This document shows positions 52,333-62,653 of a stretch of DNA of 64,000 nt, in pieces (positions within the stretch are counted from its first letter, which is position 1; every line of letters starts with the position of its first letter). A model generated the notes under the pieces. The model was not told the origin of the DNA, made no database searches, and was given only the letters and a program-made list of their open reading frames with translations. Both the position numbers and the translations under genes were made by a program. This stretch comes from Prosthecodimorpha hirschii (GTDB lineage Bacteria; Pseudomonadota; Alphaproteobacteria; Rhizobiales; Ancalomicrobiaceae), in the NCBI RefSeq assembly GCF_001305515.1, contig NZ_LJYW01000001.1, forward strand, positions 3,742,447 to 3,806,446, written 5' to 3'.

Positions 52333-52705
52333 GCCGGACGCGGCCGCGACCAAGGATCCCGGCGGAATGGCGCGGCGTCCGCTCGACAGCGCGGCGGCCA
52401 TCGGTTACGTTTGAATCTGGGATGCCAGGAGCTGCCGCGCGCGGTGGCTCCGGCCGCCGTGCCGTCCGACGGATCGCTCCGCCGGACGGGTTCCGGCCGA
52501 CCCCGATGCCGCAACGCCGGCATCCGGAGTGCGTGGTCACTACGATCTGACATGGGGCCGGCGCCCGTGCCAGAATTGGGTTCGTGGTGAGACCTGTCGT
52601 CGGGTGCCGTCGCTCGCCCGCCGGCGAGCATAAAAGAATGAAGGCGGAGCGCCTCTTTCGTGTCCGATCGGATGCCGGGCGCTCCAGGCTTTTGAGGAAA
52701 CGCCC

Positions 52706-53434
52706 GTGAAATCGCCTGTGCGCTGGCCAGCCCCCGAGACCCCGGCCCCCGATCTCGTCATCGAACGCTTCGCTCCGGAGCAGACCTACAAGACCAAGGT
52801 CTATGTGGCGCTGAAGCAGGCCATCGCCAACATGGACATCTATTCCTCGCCCGAACCGAAATGGATCGACGAGCGGCAGCTGTCCGAGCGGCTCGGCGTC
52901 AGCCGGACGCCGGTGCGCGAGGCGGTCGCGATGCTGGAGCAGGAGGGCTTCGTCAAGTCGCTGCCGCGCCGGGGCATCATGGTGCTGCGCAAGACCCAGC
53001 GCGAAGTGGTCGAGATGATCCAGGCCTGGGCGGCGCTGGAAAGCATGGCGGCGCGTCTGGCCGTCGTCAACGCCACCGACGACGAGCTGAAGGGGCTGCG
53101 CAAGCTGTTCGAGGGTTTCGACGACAGCCACAAGCCGTCCGAACATCTCGGCGACTATTCGAGCGCCAACATCGTCTTCCATCAGACGATCATCCGCATC
53201 TCCGGCTCGAAGCTGCTCGGCGAGATGACCGACAACCTGCTCCTGCATGTGCGCGGCATCCGCCAGCTGACCATCGGCCGCGACGACCGCATCGGCCGCT
53301 CGATGCAGGATCATCTCGGCATCATCGAGGCGCTGGAGAAGCGCGACCCGGACCTCGCCGAGCGCCTGTCGCGCGAGCATACGCTCGGGCTGGCCGCCTA
53401 TGTGGCGGCGCACGGGCAGGAGATTTTCGACTGA
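52706..53434 (+). CDS. GntR/FCD-family transcriptional regulator
   Basis: 242 residues from GTG 52706 (GAGGA 7 nt before). N-terminal winged helix (IDERQLSERLGVSRTPVREA, EQEGFVKSLPRRGIMVL) and a C-terminal FCD ligand-binding domain (AALESMAARLAVVNATDDEL, IVFHQTIIRISGSKLLGEM). FCD regulators bind inverted repeats and respond to organic acids. This is the only regulator gene in the island, so it is the prime candidate for the TGGCAT-N5-ATGCCA sites; a weak half-match (ATGCCA, 52422-52427) lies in its own upstream region. Confidence 0.87.
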   Translation: MKSPVRWPAPETPAPDLVIERFAPEQTYKTKVYVALKQAIANMDIYSSPEPKWIDERQLSERLGVSRTPVREAVAMLEQEGFVKSLPRRGIMVLRKTQREVVEMIQAWAALESMAARLAVVNATDDELKGLRKLFEGFDDSHKPSEHLGDYSSANIVFHQTIIRISGSKLLGEMTDNLLLHVRGIRQLTIGRDDRIGRSMQDHLGIIEALEKRDPDLAERLSREHTLGLAAYVAAHGQEIFD

Positions 53435-53491
53435 CCCGGGCGGAGCGCCGGCCGCCGCAGGCGCCCGGCGCCCGATCCCGCGGGTTCTGAT

Positions 53492-53526
53492 CGGTCGGCT
53501 GCAGCGCACTTGGCTCCAGCCGACCG
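53492..53526. terminator. Hairpin between convergent gntR and the SdhAF4-like gene
   Basis: Perfect 10-bp stem CGGTCGGCTG / CAGCCGACCG with a 15-nt loop. No U-tract; could serve both strands. Confidence 0.4.
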
Positions 53527-53562
53527 GGCCCCGCGTCATCTTGGGCCGGGTCGCTCGCCCGG

Positions 53563-53793
53563 TCAGAAATCGACCGCGATGCCCTTCATCTCCCAGTCGC
53601 CGTAGCGGACCGGTTCCGGACCCTTGCGGCCGTTCAGCTCGCGCGGGCCGGGATCGGCCGCGTCGGCCGCGGTCGCTCGCCGACGCTCCTCGGCTTCGCG
53701 CAGCGCGCGCTGGGCCGCCGGCGGCAGGTCCTCGAAGCGGGGCCGCGGCGCGGCGGCGGCGGGCTCGGCGGCAGGGGCGGTCGGGGCGGACAT
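53563..53793 (-). CDS. DUF1674 protein, succinate dehydrogenase assembly factor 4-like
   Basis: 76 residues from ATG 53793. The conserved C-terminus GPEPVRYGDWEMKGIAVDF is the DUF1674/SDHAF4 signature, which in eukaryotic relatives binds flavinylated SdhA and prevents oxidant damage during complex II assembly. The N-terminal half is an Ala/Pro-rich and charged linker. sdh genes are not in the window. It is divergent from htpX across about 240 bp. Confidence 0.85.
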   Translation of the reverse strand: MSAPTAPAAEPAAAAPRPRFEDLPPAAQRALREAEERRRATAADAADPGPRELNGRKGPEPVRYGDWEMKGIAVDF

Positions 53794-53888
53794 CGGGAAC
53801 CTATCGGGCGGTCGGGCGTCTGGGGAGCGAAGCACGGATCGGGCGCGCCGGCTTCGGCAGGCGGCCCGGGCAAGTCCCGGCCGCGCCG

Positions 53889-53922
53889 CTTGCGGTGGAC
53901 GGGGTCGGTTCCCATCATATAG
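53889..53922 (+). promoter_or_regulatory. Candidate heat-shock promoter of htpX
   Basis: CTTGCG (53889-53894), 16-bp spacer, then CCCATCATATAG. It resembles RpoH promoters and sits 115 bp upstream of htpX. The TATAG core could also be a sigma-70 -10. Confidence 0.3.
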
Positions 53923-54036
53923 AGCGTTGGGGGCCGCTTGCCATCCGCCGAAGGTCGCCGCCGAACCGGCAGCTCATTCCGGGCTTCCGGCGCGGTGTCG
54001 CCCGATGCCGCCACGTCTCACGAGGACCGACGCTCG

Positions 54037-55110
54037 ATGAACTATTTCCGCACCGCTCTTCTGCTCGCAGCGATGACCGCGCTGTTCATGGGCGTCGGAT
54101 TCCTGGTCGGCGGCAAGACCGGCATGCTGGTCGCCTTCGTGGCGGCGCTGGGCATGAACCTGTTCAGCTACTGGAACTCGGGCAGCATGGTGCTCTCCAT
54201 GCACAATGCCCAGGAGGTCGACATGTCGACCGCGCCGGAGCTGGTCGGCATGATCCAGCAGTTGGCCCACAACGCCAATCTGCCGATGCCGCGCGTCTAT
54301 CTGATCCACGAGGATCAGCCCAATGCCTTCGCGACCGGCCGCAACCCGGAGAATGCCGCGGTGGCGGCGACGACCGGCCTGCTCAACTCGCTCACCGCCG
54401 AGGAAGTCGCCGGCGTGATGGCGCACGAACTGGCGCATATCAAGAATCACGACACGCTGATCATGACGGTCACCGCGACCATCGCGGGCGCCATCTCGAT
54501 GCTGGCCAATTTCGGCATGTTCTTCGGCGGTAACCGCGACAACAATGGCGGAACCCACTGGATCGGCGCCATCCTGGCGGCCGTGGTCGCCCCCTTCGCG
54601 GCGATGATCGTGCAGATGGCGATCAGCCGGACCCGGGAATATGCCGCCGACCGGCTCGGCGCCGAGATCTGCGGCCGGCCGGTCTGGCTGGCCTCGGCCC
54701 TGCAGAAGATCGCCGGCGAGGCGGCCCATATCCCGAACCAGCATGCCGAGGCCAATCCGGCGACGGCCCATATGTTCATCATCAACCCGCTGACCGGTCA
54801 GGGCATGGACAACCTGTTTTCGACGCATCCGAATACCGAGAACCGCATCGCCGCCCTGGTCGAACTCGACCGCCAGATGGGCGGCGGCGGCTATGGCGGG
54901 GGCGGGGGCGGAGGCGGCTCCATGCGCGGCCCGCAGGCCCCGACGGGCGGTGCGCCCGGTCGCGACCCGCGCGGTCCCTGGGGCGGTAAGTCGGCTGAAG
55001 ATGACGGCGGCGCCTTCGGCGGCGCCCGCTTCCCGACCGCCGGCGGCAATCGCGGGCGCTCGTCCGTACCGCCGGTCGGCGGCGGCGCGCCCCGGGGTCC
55101 CTGGGCATGA
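54037..55110 (+). CDS. htpX: Membrane protease HtpX
   Basis: 357 residues from ATG 54037 ([20 protein letters not shown]). Two N-terminal and two central membrane segments surround the zinc site HELAH (130-134) with the third ligand E201 in [14 protein letters not shown]. It degrades misfolded inner-membrane proteins under stress. The last about 60 residues form a Gly/Pro-rich tail (a run of glycines near 300) absent from E. coli HtpX. Its stop overlaps the rsmB ATG (ATGA), so the two are translated together. Confidence 0.93.
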   Translation: MNYFRTALLLAAMTALFMGVGFLVGGKTGMLVAFVAALGMNLFSYWNSGSMVLSMHNAQEVDMSTAPELVGMIQQLAHNANLPMPRVYLIHEDQPNAFATGRNPENAAVAATTGLLNSLTAEEVAGVMAHELAHIKNHDTLIMTVTATIAGAISMLANFGMFFGGNRDNNGGTHWIGAILAAVVAPFAAMIVQMAISRTREYAADRLGAEICGRPVWLASALQKIAGEAAHIPNQHAEANPATAHMFIINPLTGQGMDNLFSTHPNTENRIAALVELDRQMGGGGYGGGGGGGGSMRGPQAPTGGAPGRDPRGPWGGKSAEDDGGAFGGARFPTAGGNRGRSSVPPVGGGAPRGPWA

Positions 55111-56507
55111 GCCGCGCGCCCGAGACGCGTGATCGTCCGAGAGGCTCCTTTCGCCCGAAAGCTCCCGGCAAGCCGGCAGGGCTGCCGCCGATCCCCGGAC
55201 TGGCCGCGCGGCGTGCGGCCACCGATCTGATCGGGCGCGTGCTCGACAACGGCCGTCCGCTCGATCTGGAACTCGACGCCATGGCGGCGCAGGGCGCGTT
55301 CCGCGGCCTGGAGCCGCGCGACCGGGCGCTGGTGCGCGCGCTGGTCGGCACCACCCTGCGCCGGCTCGGCCAGATCGACCACGCGCTGTCGCGCCTGATC
55401 GACAAGCCGCTGCCCGAGAAGGCCGCGCGGGCCCGCGCCATCCTGCGCATCGGCGCGGCCCAGCTCCTGTTCATGGATGTGCCCGACCATGCCGCCGTCT
55501 CGCTGGCGGTCGATCTCGCCGGCGAGGACCGGCTCGGCCGCCCCTGGAAGGGACTGATCAACGGCGTGCTGCGCGGGCTCGCCCGGCGCCGCGACGAGAT
55601 CCTGCAGAGCCAGGATCCCGTCCGCCTGAACACGCCCGACTGGCTGTTGGTGCGCTGGATCGTGGCCTATGGCGCCGAACGCGCCCAGGCCATCGCGACC
55701 ATGCACGCGGCCGAACCGACCCTCGACCTGTCGGTGAAGAGCGATCCGGCCGGCTGGGCGCAGCGCCTCGACGGCATCGTCCTGCCGACCGGGACGGTGC
55801 GGCGCACTGCCGGCGGCGCGGTCGAGCAGCTCGACGGCTTCGAGGACGGCGCCTGGTGGGTGCAGGATGCCGCCGCCGCCCTGCCGGCGCGCCTCCTCGG
55901 CGGTGTCGCCGGAAAGCGGGTCGCCGATCTCTGCGCGGCGCCCGGCGGCAAGACTGCGGCCCTGGCGCTGGCCGGCGCCAAGGTCACGGCGGTCGACATC
56001 TCGGCGGACCGCCTGAAGCGGCTGACGCAGAATCTCGATCGCCTGAAGCTCACCGGCGTCGAGACGGTCGTCGCCGACCTGATGGCGTGGGACCCGGCCG
56101 AGCCCTATGACGCGGTCCTGCTCGACGCGCCCTGCTCGGCGACGGGCACCATCCGCCGGCATCCGGATGTGGCCTATCTGAAGGACGAAGCCGATGTCGC
56201 GGCGCTGGCCGCCACCCAGGCGGCGATCCTCGGTCGGGCGGCCGACTGGGTGAAGGCCGGCGGCACGCTGGTCTATTGCACCTGTTCGCTCGAACCGGAG
56301 GAGGGCGAGGCCCAGATCGCCGCCTTCCTGGCGGCCCATCCCGACTACCGGCGCCGGCCGATCGAGGCTGAGGAAATCGGCGGGCTCGCCGAGTGCATCA
56401 CCGGGGACGGCGATATGCGCACGCTACCGTGCCATCTGGCCGCCGAGGACCTTCGGCTCGGCGGGCTCGACGGCTTCTTCGCCGCGCGTCTGGTGCGCGT
56501 GGCCTGA
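55107..56507 (+). CDS. rsmB: 16S rRNA (cytosine-967-C5)-methyltransferase RsmB
   Basis: 466 residues. N-terminal NusB-like RNA-binding domain (about 20-165, [20 protein letters not shown]), then an SAM-dependent methyltransferase: motif [21 protein letters not shown], motif [17 protein letters not shown] and motif VI with the nucleophile in [13 protein letters not shown]. It methylates 16S rRNA C967. Coupled to htpX by ATGA. The order rsmB-heparinase-purH is common in Rhizobiales. Confidence 0.93.
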   Translation: MSRAPETRDRPRGSFRPKAPGKPAGLPPIPGLAARRAATDLIGRVLDNGRPLDLELDAMAAQGAFRGLEPRDRALVRALVGTTLRRLGQIDHALSRLIDKPLPEKAARARAILRIGAAQLLFMDVPDHAAVSLAVDLAGEDRLGRPWKGLINGVLRGLARRRDEILQSQDPVRLNTPDWLLVRWIVAYGAERAQAIATMHAAEPTLDLSVKSDPAGWAQRLDGIVLPTGTVRRTAGGAVEQLDGFEDGAWWVQDAAAALPARLLGGVAGKRVADLCAAPGGKTAALALAGAKVTAVDISADRLKRLTQNLDRLKLTGVETVVADLMAWDPAEPYDAVLLDAPCSATGTIRRHPDVAYLKDEADVAALAATQAAILGRAADWVKAGGTLVYCTCSLEPEEGEAQIAAFLAAHPDYRRRPIEAEEIGGLAECITGDGDMRTLPCHLAAEDLRLGGLDGFFAARLVRVA

Positions 56508-56820
56508 CCCCGTCGGGTCCTGCGGGACCCGCGCCGCGGCGCGGGTTTCGCAATTATCTGCATGTTCGCAATTGCGGATCCGCCCGAATGGTCTTGTGTG
56601 CAACCGATCCGCCGCGATTGCGCGATCCGGTCCCGCGCCACTAGACTGCACTTTCGTCGGGGGCGGACCGGCACTTCGATTCGACACCGTCGGCGGGGCT
56701 GCCCGGATGGTCCGGGTCGTCCCGTGCTGGCCGTGGCAATGCGAAACTCCGGATGCGCGCAGCACGGGCAAGGCCCGGCCGCTCGATTCCGGTCAGTCTT
56801 ATGGGGGAAATGGTCCGACC
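56508..56820. other. Intergenic region between rsmB and the heparinase-like gene
   Basis: 313 bp. Terminator at 56527-56549; then two direct TTCGCAATT repeats (56547-56555 and 56565-56573, 18 bp apart), the second inside the palindrome CGCAATTGCG, in an AT-richer patch. This may be a regulatory site for the downstream gene. Confidence 0.45.
56527..56549 (+). terminator. Intrinsic terminator after rsmB
   Basis: ACCCGCGCC and GGCGCGGGT form a perfect 9-bp stem with a 2-nt gap, followed by TTCG; starts 20 bp after the stop. Confidence 0.6.
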
Positions 56821-58527
56821 ATGCGGGCCGGGGACACAGCGCTTCGGGTCGCCGCCGCCGTTCTCATCGCGCGCGAAGCCGGCCGCCGGTCGCTCGCCGC
56901 GGCCGTCGCCCTGGCGCGCGGTGCCGGGCGTCCGTTCGAGTCGGCCGCCGATCGGCTGGTGATCGCCCCGCCAGACATCCGCACCGCGGATCCGACGGTC
57001 GCCGACGATATCCTGGCCGGCCGCTTCATCTTCTCCGGACAGATGGTCGAGACCTTCGGCCAGTCGCCTTTCCTCGCGCCGCCGGTCTCGGCGGAGTGGG
57101 AACGGGTGCTGCATGGGTTCGGCTGGCTGCGCCATCTGCGCGCCGCCGGCGGGCCCGAGGTGCATGGGGAGGCGCGGGCGCTGATCGAGGCCTGGCTGCG
57201 TCAGGGGCTGCGCAACCCGGTCGCCTGGGAGCCCGAGGTGGCCGGCCGCCGCCTGATTTCCTTCCTGGCGCAGTCGCCGATGCTGCTCGACGGCTGCAGT
57301 GCCGCCTTCTATCGGCGCTTCATGGCGGCGATCGGCCTGCATGCCCGCCGGCTGCGCAATGCCTTCGAGCGGGTTCCACCCGGCCTCGGCCGGCTGCGGA
57401 TCGCGGTGGCGCTGGTCGCCGTGGCGGTCGCGGTGGACAGTTTCCGGCCGCGCGTGAAGGCGGCGATGAAGCGGCTCGACGACGAACTCGCCCGCCAGAT
57501 CTTTCCCGACGGCGGCCATGTCGGACGCAATCCTGCGGCCCTTCTCGAAATTCTGGTGGACCTGCTGCCCTTGCGCCAGGCGCATGCGGCGCGTGGGATT
57601 CCGGTCTCCTCCGGCGTGATGAACGCGATCGACCGGATGATGCATCTGCTGCGCTTCTTCCGCCACGGCGACGGCGCGCTGGCCCTGTTCAACGGCGCGG
57701 GCGTGACGCCGGTCAGCCTGGTCGCCTCGGTCCTGGTCCATGACGACGCGCTCGGCCGCCCGCCCGGCAATGCGCCGCATTCCGGCTATCAGCGGCTGGA
57801 GGCCGACCGCACCGTGGTGATCGTCGACTGCGGCCGGCCGCCGCCGCCCGACTACGCCCGGGATGCGCATGCGGGGCCGCTCGCCTTCGAGTTCTCGAGC
57901 GGGCGCAACCGTTTCGTGGTCAATTGCGGCGCCCCGCCGCGGACCGGCGATCCGTGGCGCGACATCGCGCGGCGGACCGCGGCCCATTCCACCGTGACGG
58001 TCGCGGACGCGGTTGCCGGACGCTTCGCCGAGGGGGTCCTCGAACGCATGGCCGGGCGGGTCCTGATCGCCGGCGCGCAGCGCGTCGAGATCGACCGGCA
58101 GGAGCATGAGGGCGCCGTGGCGGTGATCGCGCGGCACGATGCCTGGCTGCTTGCCTTCGGCCTCATTCACGAGCGCACGCTCCGGCTCGCTCCGGCCGGC
58201 GATCGCCTCGACGGGCGCGACCGGCTGATCGAGGAGGGGACCCGGCGCAGCGGTCACGCGCCCTTCGCCATCCGCTTCCATCTGCATCCGTCGATCCAGG
58301 CGACCCCGCTCGAAGGCGGGCCGATCATGCTCGCCGCGCCCGACGGCGAGACCTGGGAGTTCCATGTCGACGGCACCGCCGCCTCGGTCGAGGATTCGGT
58401 TTATCTCGCCGATCCGCACGGGGCCCGGCGCAGCCTGCAGCTTGTCGTCAACGGCAAGGCGCCGGCGGAAATCCGCTGGACCTTCCTGCGCGCGGCGGAA
58501 CCGCACGGCGCGCGGCGCCGCACCTGA
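56821..58527 (+). CDS. Heparinase II/III family protein
   Basis: 568 residues from ATG 56821. The N-terminal alpha-helical toroid ([32 protein letters not shown]) is followed by the heparinase II/III beta domain with [40 protein letters not shown] and [13 protein letters not shown]. The family are polysaccharide lyases; the alphaproteobacterial version beside rsmB and purH has no known substrate. No clear signal peptide, so location is uncertain. Upstream in-frame codons (from 56572) look non-coding. Confidence 0.85.
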   Translation: MRAGDTALRVAAAVLIAREAGRRSLAAAVALARGAGRPFESAADRLVIAPPDIRTADPTVADDILAGRFIFSGQMVETFGQSPFLAPPVSAEWERVLHGFGWLRHLRAAGGPEVHGEARALIEAWLRQGLRNPVAWEPEVAGRRLISFLAQSPMLLDGCSAAFYRRFMAAIGLHARRLRNAFERVPPGLGRLRIAVALVAVAVAVDSFRPRVKAAMKRLDDELARQIFPDGGHVGRNPAALLEILVDLLPLRQAHAARGIPVSSGVMNAIDRMMHLLRFFRHGDGALALFNGAGVTPVSLVASVLVHDDALGRPPGNAPHSGYQRLEADRTVVIVDCGRPPPPDYARDAHAGPLAFEFSSGRNRFVVNCGAPPRTGDPWRDIARRTAAHSTVTVADAVAGRFAEGVLERMAGRVLIAGAQRVEIDRQEHEGAVAVIARHDAWLLAFGLIHERTLRLAPAGDRLDGRDRLIEEGTRRSGHAPFAIRFHLHPSIQATPLEGGPIMLAAPDGETWEFHVDGTAASVEDSVYLADPHGARRSLQLVVNGKAPAEIRWTFLRAAEPHGARRRT

Positions 58528-58639
58528 CGCCGCCCGCCGCCATCCGGCTTTCCGCCGGGTTTGCCCCCTGTCGGTTTCGTGCTATCGGGCGCGCAATTCC
58601 TTTCATTCCCGGGGTCTCCCGGCCTGTCCGAGGTTCGCC

Positions 58640-60256
58640 ATGTCCGTCGCGCCCAAGTCCATCGCCGCGCCCGATCAGGTCGCCGTCCGCCGCGCCCTGC
58701 TGTCCGTCTCCGACAAGACCGGCCTGATCGATCTGGCCGCCGCCCTGGCGGCGCGCGGCGTCGAGCTGATCTCCACCGGCGGCACCGCCAAGGCGATCGC
58801 GGCGGCCGGTCTCGCGGTGAAGGACGTTTCGGACGTGACCGGCTTTCCGGAAATCATGGACGGGCGCGTCAAGACCCTGCATCCCGGCGTCCATGGCGGC
58901 CTGCTCGGCATCCGCGACGACGAGGGCCATGCCGCCGCGATGGCCGAGCACGGCATCGGGGCGATCGACCTCCTGGTCGTCAATCTCTATCCGTTCCAGG
59001 AGACCGTCGCGAAGACCAGCGATTGGGCGACCGCGATCGAGAATATCGATATCGGCGGGCCGGCGATGATCCGTGCGGCGGCCAAGAATCATGCCTATGT
59101 GGCGGTGGTGGTCGACCCGGCGCAGTATGCCGACGTGATGGCGGCGATCGAGGCCGGCGACGGCACGACGACCCTGCGCCTGCGCAAGAAGCTGGCGCTC
59201 GCCGCCTATGGCCGGACCGCGACCTATGACGCGGCGGTCTCCAACTGGCTCGCCGACCAGCTCGGCGAGCCGAATCCGCGCTATCGCGCGATCGGCGGCG
59301 AACTGGTCGAGGTGATGCGCTACGGCGAGAATCCGCACCAGCTCGCGGCTTTCTACCGGACCGGCGAGAAGCGCTTCGGCGTGACCACCGCCACCCAGCT
59401 GCAGGGCAAGACGCTCTCCTACAACAACATCAACGATACCGACGCGGCCTACGAGCTGGTCGCCGAGTTCGACCCGAAGCGGACCGCCGCCGTCGCCATC
59501 ATCAAGCATGCCAATCCGTGCGGGGTGGCCGAGGCGAAGACCCTGAAGGATGCCTATCTGAAGGCGCTCGCCTGCGATCCGGTTTCCGCCTTCGGCGGCA
59601 TCGTGGCGCTGAACCGGACGCTCGATGCGGAAGCCGCGGAGGAGATCGTCAAAATCTTCACCGAGGTGATCATCGCGCCCGATGCCACCGACGAGGCCAA
59701 GGCGATCGTGGCGGCGAAGAAGAACCTCCGCCTCCTGCTGGCCGGCGGCCTGCCCAAGCCGGCCGAGATGGGGCTGACGGTGAAGACGGTCGCCGGCGGC
59801 TTCCTCGCCCAGACGCGCGACTACGGCACGGTCGACGACATCGACCTGGAGGTGAAGACCCGCCGCCAGCCGACCGGCGGCGAGGAGAAGGACATGGCCT
59901 TCGCGTTCCGGGTGGTCAAGCACGTCAAGTCGAACGCCATCGTGTTCGTCAAGGACGGCGCCACCGTCGGCATCGGCGCCGGCCAAATGAGCCGGGTCGA
60001 TTCCGCCCGTATCGCCGTCTCCAAGGCGACCGAGGCCGCCAAGGCCGCCGGGCTGGACCGGCCGCTGACGGAAGGGTCGGTCGCGGCGTCCGATGCCTTC
60101 TTCCCCTTCGCCGACGGGCTGGAGACGATCGTCGCTGCCGGCGCGACCGCGGTCATCCAGCCGGGCGGATCGATGCGCGACAACGAGGTGATCGAGGCGG
60201 CCGACAAGGCCGGCATCGCCATGGCCTTCACGGGCATGCGCCACTTCCGCCATTGA
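58640..60256 (+). CDS. purH: Bifunctional AICAR transformylase/IMP cyclohydrolase PurH
   Basis: 538 residues from ATG 58640, the usual length. N-terminal IMP cyclohydrolase ([53 protein letters not shown]) and C-terminal AICAR transformylase ([58 protein letters not shown] end). It catalyses the last two steps of IMP synthesis in the cytoplasm. It lies 112 bp after the heparinase-like gene on the same strand. Confidence 0.97.
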   Translation: MSVAPKSIAAPDQVAVRRALLSVSDKTGLIDLAAALAARGVELISTGGTAKAIAAAGLAVKDVSDVTGFPEIMDGRVKTLHPGVHGGLLGIRDDEGHAAAMAEHGIGAIDLLVVNLYPFQETVAKTSDWATAIENIDIGGPAMIRAAAKNHAYVAVVVDPAQYADVMAAIEAGDGTTTLRLRKKLALAAYGRTATYDAAVSNWLADQLGEPNPRYRAIGGELVEVMRYGENPHQLAAFYRTGEKRFGVTTATQLQGKTLSYNNINDTDAAYELVAEFDPKRTAAVAIIKHANPCGVAEAKTLKDAYLKALACDPVSAFGGIVALNRTLDAEAAEEIVKIFTEVIIAPDATDEAKAIVAAKKNLRLLLAGGLPKPAEMGLTVKTVAGGFLAQTRDYGTVDDIDLEVKTRRQPTGGEEKDMAFAFRVVKHVKSNAIVFVKDGATVGIGAGQMSRVDSARIAVSKATEAAKAAGLDRPLTEGSVAASDAFFPFADGLETIVAAGATAVIQPGGSMRDNEVIEAADKAGIAMAFTGMRHFRH

Positions 60257-60414
60257 GGCCGATCCAGGCCGTCCCATGCCGTCGTTCGCGCGGTGGCTGG
60301 CGTGCCGGCAACTGTCAGGCTATCGTTTGTTGGTCCAAGTGCCGAAACGCGGGGAACTCCGCCCAAGACGGTGCGTTACCCCTGGACAGGAAACGATCTC
60401 GACAGGAGCCTCTC

Positions 60415-60657
60415 ATGCGTGTTCTTTTTGCCGCCGCGGCGATCGCGGCCTCGATCGCGATGACTTCGGCCGCGTCGGCCCATTCCGAGCGGACCCTGAC
60501 CGGAGCCGCCATCGGCGGCGGCGTCGGCGCCGTGGTTGCCGGTCCGCCCGGTGCGATCGTCGGCGGCGCGATCGGCGCCTATGTCGGCGGTCCGCGCCTG
60601 CACGGTCACAAGCACTGCTACTGGCGCCACCATCGCAAGCATTGCTACTGGCACTGA
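60415..60657 (+). CDS. Small exported glycine-zipper protein with His/Cys/Trp-rich tail, 80 aa
   Basis: ATG 60415 with CAGGAG upstream. Signal peptide MRVLFAAAAIAASIAMTSAA with cleavage near ASA-H. A glycine-zipper segment (GGGVGAVVAGPPGAIVGGAI) follows, and a C-terminal tail HGHKHCYWRHHRKHCYWH with two HCYW repeats. The zipper suggests membrane association. The tail looks suited to metal or heme binding but is also seen in poorly understood alphaproteobacterial envelope proteins. A good terminator follows, so it is a single-gene unit. Confidence 0.75.
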   Translation: MRVLFAAAAIAASIAMTSAASAHSERTLTGAAIGGGVGAVVAGPPGAIVGGAIGAYVGGPRLHGHKHCYWRHHRKHCYWH

Positions 60658-60719
60658 CGCGCTAGGCCGTCCGGTCTGCAACGACCGGACCGGCGGCGCC
60701 CCGTGGCTGTGACGACCGA

Positions 60720-60742
60720 CCGGGGCCAAAGGCCCCGGTTTT
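60720..60742 (+). terminator. Intrinsic terminator after the glycine-zipper gene
   Basis: Perfect stem CCGGGGCC-AAA-GGCCCCGG followed by TTTTG; 62 bp after the stop. As it is nearly symmetric it may also serve the convergent transporter gene. Confidence 0.85.
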
Positions 60743-60803
60743 GATTCGGGTGGGCTAGACACCCTCGTCGCCCCAATGGAGCGAACCCGGGGCCAAATCC
60801 CGG

Positions 60804-62219
60804 CTATGCCCGCCGCGCCGCGGTGCCGGCGAGGAGCCAGAGGCCGACCGCAAAGAAGGCGAGCAGCACCGAGGCGCCGGCGCGCTGGCTTTCCGAGATG
60901 TCTGTGACGAAGGCGACCGCCAATGGGCCGGCGAAGCTGGTCACCTTGCCGGACAGCGCGAACAAGCCGTAGAACTGGCCGATCCGCTCGGCCGGGGCCA
61001 GATGGGCCAGCAAGGTCCGCGAACCGGCCTGCATCGGACCGGAGACGAGGCCGATCACGCAGCCGAGCGCCACATAGAGCCGCTCGGGCGTCGAGGCGAA
61101 CAGGCCGTCGCCCGGCACCGGGCCGGCGGCGGGCAGCACGAACAGGATATGGCCGCCGTCGATCGAGACGATCAGGATCGTGGCGGCAATCAGCACGGTC
61201 AGCGCGCCGGCGACCACGGCCTTGGAGCCGAGCCGGTCGTCGAGACGGCCGCCGAGCCAGGCACCGATCGTACCGGTGATGGTCAACAGGATGCCGAAGA
61301 TGCCGATCTCGATCGTCGTCCAGCCGAACACGCCGGCCGCATAGATGCCGCCGAAGGCGAACAGTGCGGCGAGGCCGTCGGTATAGATCATGTTGGCGAT
61401 CAGGAAGCGCATCAGGTTGCGCTCGTCGCGGCGCAGGGCGGCGAGCGTGACGCGCAGTTCGGCGAGGCCGTGCCGGATCGCGGCCCGCAGGCCGAGCCCG
61501 GTCGCGGGCCTATCGGGCGTGAACATGAGCATCGGCAGGACGAAGACGAAGAACCAGACGGCGGAAAGCGGGCCGGTGGCGCGGTCGCCGGCGCCGGTGG
61601 CCGGATCGAGGCCGAACAGCGGCCCGAAGCCGAGCAGGGTCCGGCCGGTCTCCGGGCTCGCCGACAGGAAGCCGAGCGTCAACACAAGGCTGATCAGCCC
61701 GCCGACATAGCCGCAGGCCCAGCCGAGGCCGGAGAGGCGGCCGAGCCGTTCCTTCGGCACCAGGCCGGGCATCATGGCATTGTTGAAGACGGTCGCGAAT
61801 TCCGCCCCGATCGTCCCGATCGCAAAGCCCAGGAGGCCGATCGCAACCGCGCCCGGCGTGCCGGGGATCGCCCACCAGAGCGCGGTCGAGCCGACAGCCA
61901 TCAGGAGGCCGAAGGCCATCACCCAGGGCTTGCGCCGCCCGCTCGCGTCGGCGACCGCGCCGAGCACCGGCGACATCAGCGCGATGACGAGGCCGGCCGC
62001 CGCGGTCGCGTAGCCCCACAGCGCCTGGCCGTCGGCGGCCGAGGCGGCGACGCGGGCGGCGAAGAAGGGGCCGAACACGAAGGTGGTGACCAGCGTGAAG
62101 AAGGGCTGCATCGACCAGTCGAACAGGACCCAGCCGGCGATGCCGGCCGGGCCGGCATGGCGGGATGCGGCGCGGTGGCCGTCGGCCTGCGCGGCGGCCG
62201 TCGGGGCGGGTTGGGTCAC
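60804..62219 (-). CDS. UMF1/Atg22-type MFS transporter
   Basis: 471 residues from GTG 62219, which overlaps the stop of the aconitase-X small subunit (GTGA). About twelve membrane segments. The N-terminal pattern GWVLFDWSMQPFFTLVTTFV with GPFFA is diagnostic of the MFS_1/UMF1 family related to yeast vacuolar effluxer Atg22. Coupling to the aconitase-X genes suggests it imports their substrate or a precursor (inference). In the wider family the substrates are mostly unknown. Confidence 0.85.
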   Translation of the reverse strand: MTQPAPTAAAQADGHRAASRHAGPAGIAGWVLFDWSMQPFFTLVTTFVFGPFFAARVAASAADGQALWGYATAAAGLVIALMSPVLGAVADASGRRKPWVMAFGLLMAVGSTALWWAIPGTPGAVAIGLLGFAIGTIGAEFATVFNNAMMPGLVPKERLGRLSGLGWACGYVGGLISLVLTLGFLSASPETGRTLLGFGPLFGLDPATGAGDRATGPLSAVWFFVFVLPMLMFTPDRPATGLGLRAAIRHGLAELRVTLAALRRDERNLMRFLIANMIYTDGLAALFAFGGIYAAGVFGWTTIEIGIFGILLTITGTIGAWLGGRLDDRLGSKAVVAGALTVLIAATILIVSIDGGHILFVLPAAGPVPGDGLFASTPERLYVALGCVIGLVSGPMQAGSRTLLAHLAPAERIGQFYGLFALSGKVTSFAGPLAVAFVTDISESQRAGASVLLAFFAVGLWLLAGTAARRA

Positions 62220-62653
62220 GTCGGCTGCTCCGGAAGGGCGTCGAGACAGGTGATGCGGCCTTGCCGGTCGAGGGCGGCGATGCCGGCGAGTTCTGCCATG
62301 GCGGCGCGCGGCAGGCGATAGGCCGGCGGGTGGGAGAGCCCCATTTCGCGGGCGACCAGGATGCCGAGCACCAGGATCGCGTCGACCCGGTCGAGCACCA
62401 GGGCGGCGGGCGCGGCGCCGGCACGGATCAGTTCGAGCATGATCGAACTCGACGAGGACGAGCCGCGCGTCTCCGGGATCATCAGGATGGTGCCGGCGAC
62501 GCACTGCCCGTGTTCGGGATGGCGAATGTCGGTGATCCGGCCGGTGACCGGGTCGACGCCGCCCCAGAAGCTGAGCGGTTCGGTCAGGCGCAGGATCGGC
62601 CCGGAGACGGCCGGGCCGGGAACCAGGACGGTGGCGACCGGCGCGTCGGTCAT
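62216..62653 (-). CDS. Aconitase X small subunit (swivel domain)
   Basis: 145 residues. The swivel-domain pattern is clear: LSFWGGVDPVTGRITDIRHP, GTILMIPETRGSSSSSSIML (Ser-rich substrate loop) and LVLDRVDAILVLGILVARE. In bacteria two-subunit AcnX enzymes act, for example, as cis-3-hydroxy-L-proline dehydratase; the archaeal ones dehydrate mevalonate 5-phosphate. Its ATG overlaps the stop of the large subunit gene by 4 bp. Confidence 0.88.
   Translation of the reverse strand: MTDAPVATVLVPGPAVSGPILRLTEPLSFWGGVDPVTGRITDIRHPEHGQCVAGTILMIPETRGSSSSSSIMLELIRAGAAPAALVLDRVDAILVLGILVAREMGLSHPPAYRLPRAAMAELAGIAALDRQGRITCLDALPEQPT

Noticed and set aside
49453-52401. A 982-codon open frame on the minus strand opposite ppc
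   Set aside because: Pure mirror of the ppc reading frame; the ppc protein has clear active-site motifs while the antisense has shadow composition.
52411-52427. Operator copy upstream of the GntR gene
   Set aside because: Only the right hexamer ATGCCA is good; the left reads TTGAAT. Too weak to list as a site, though autoregulation is possible.
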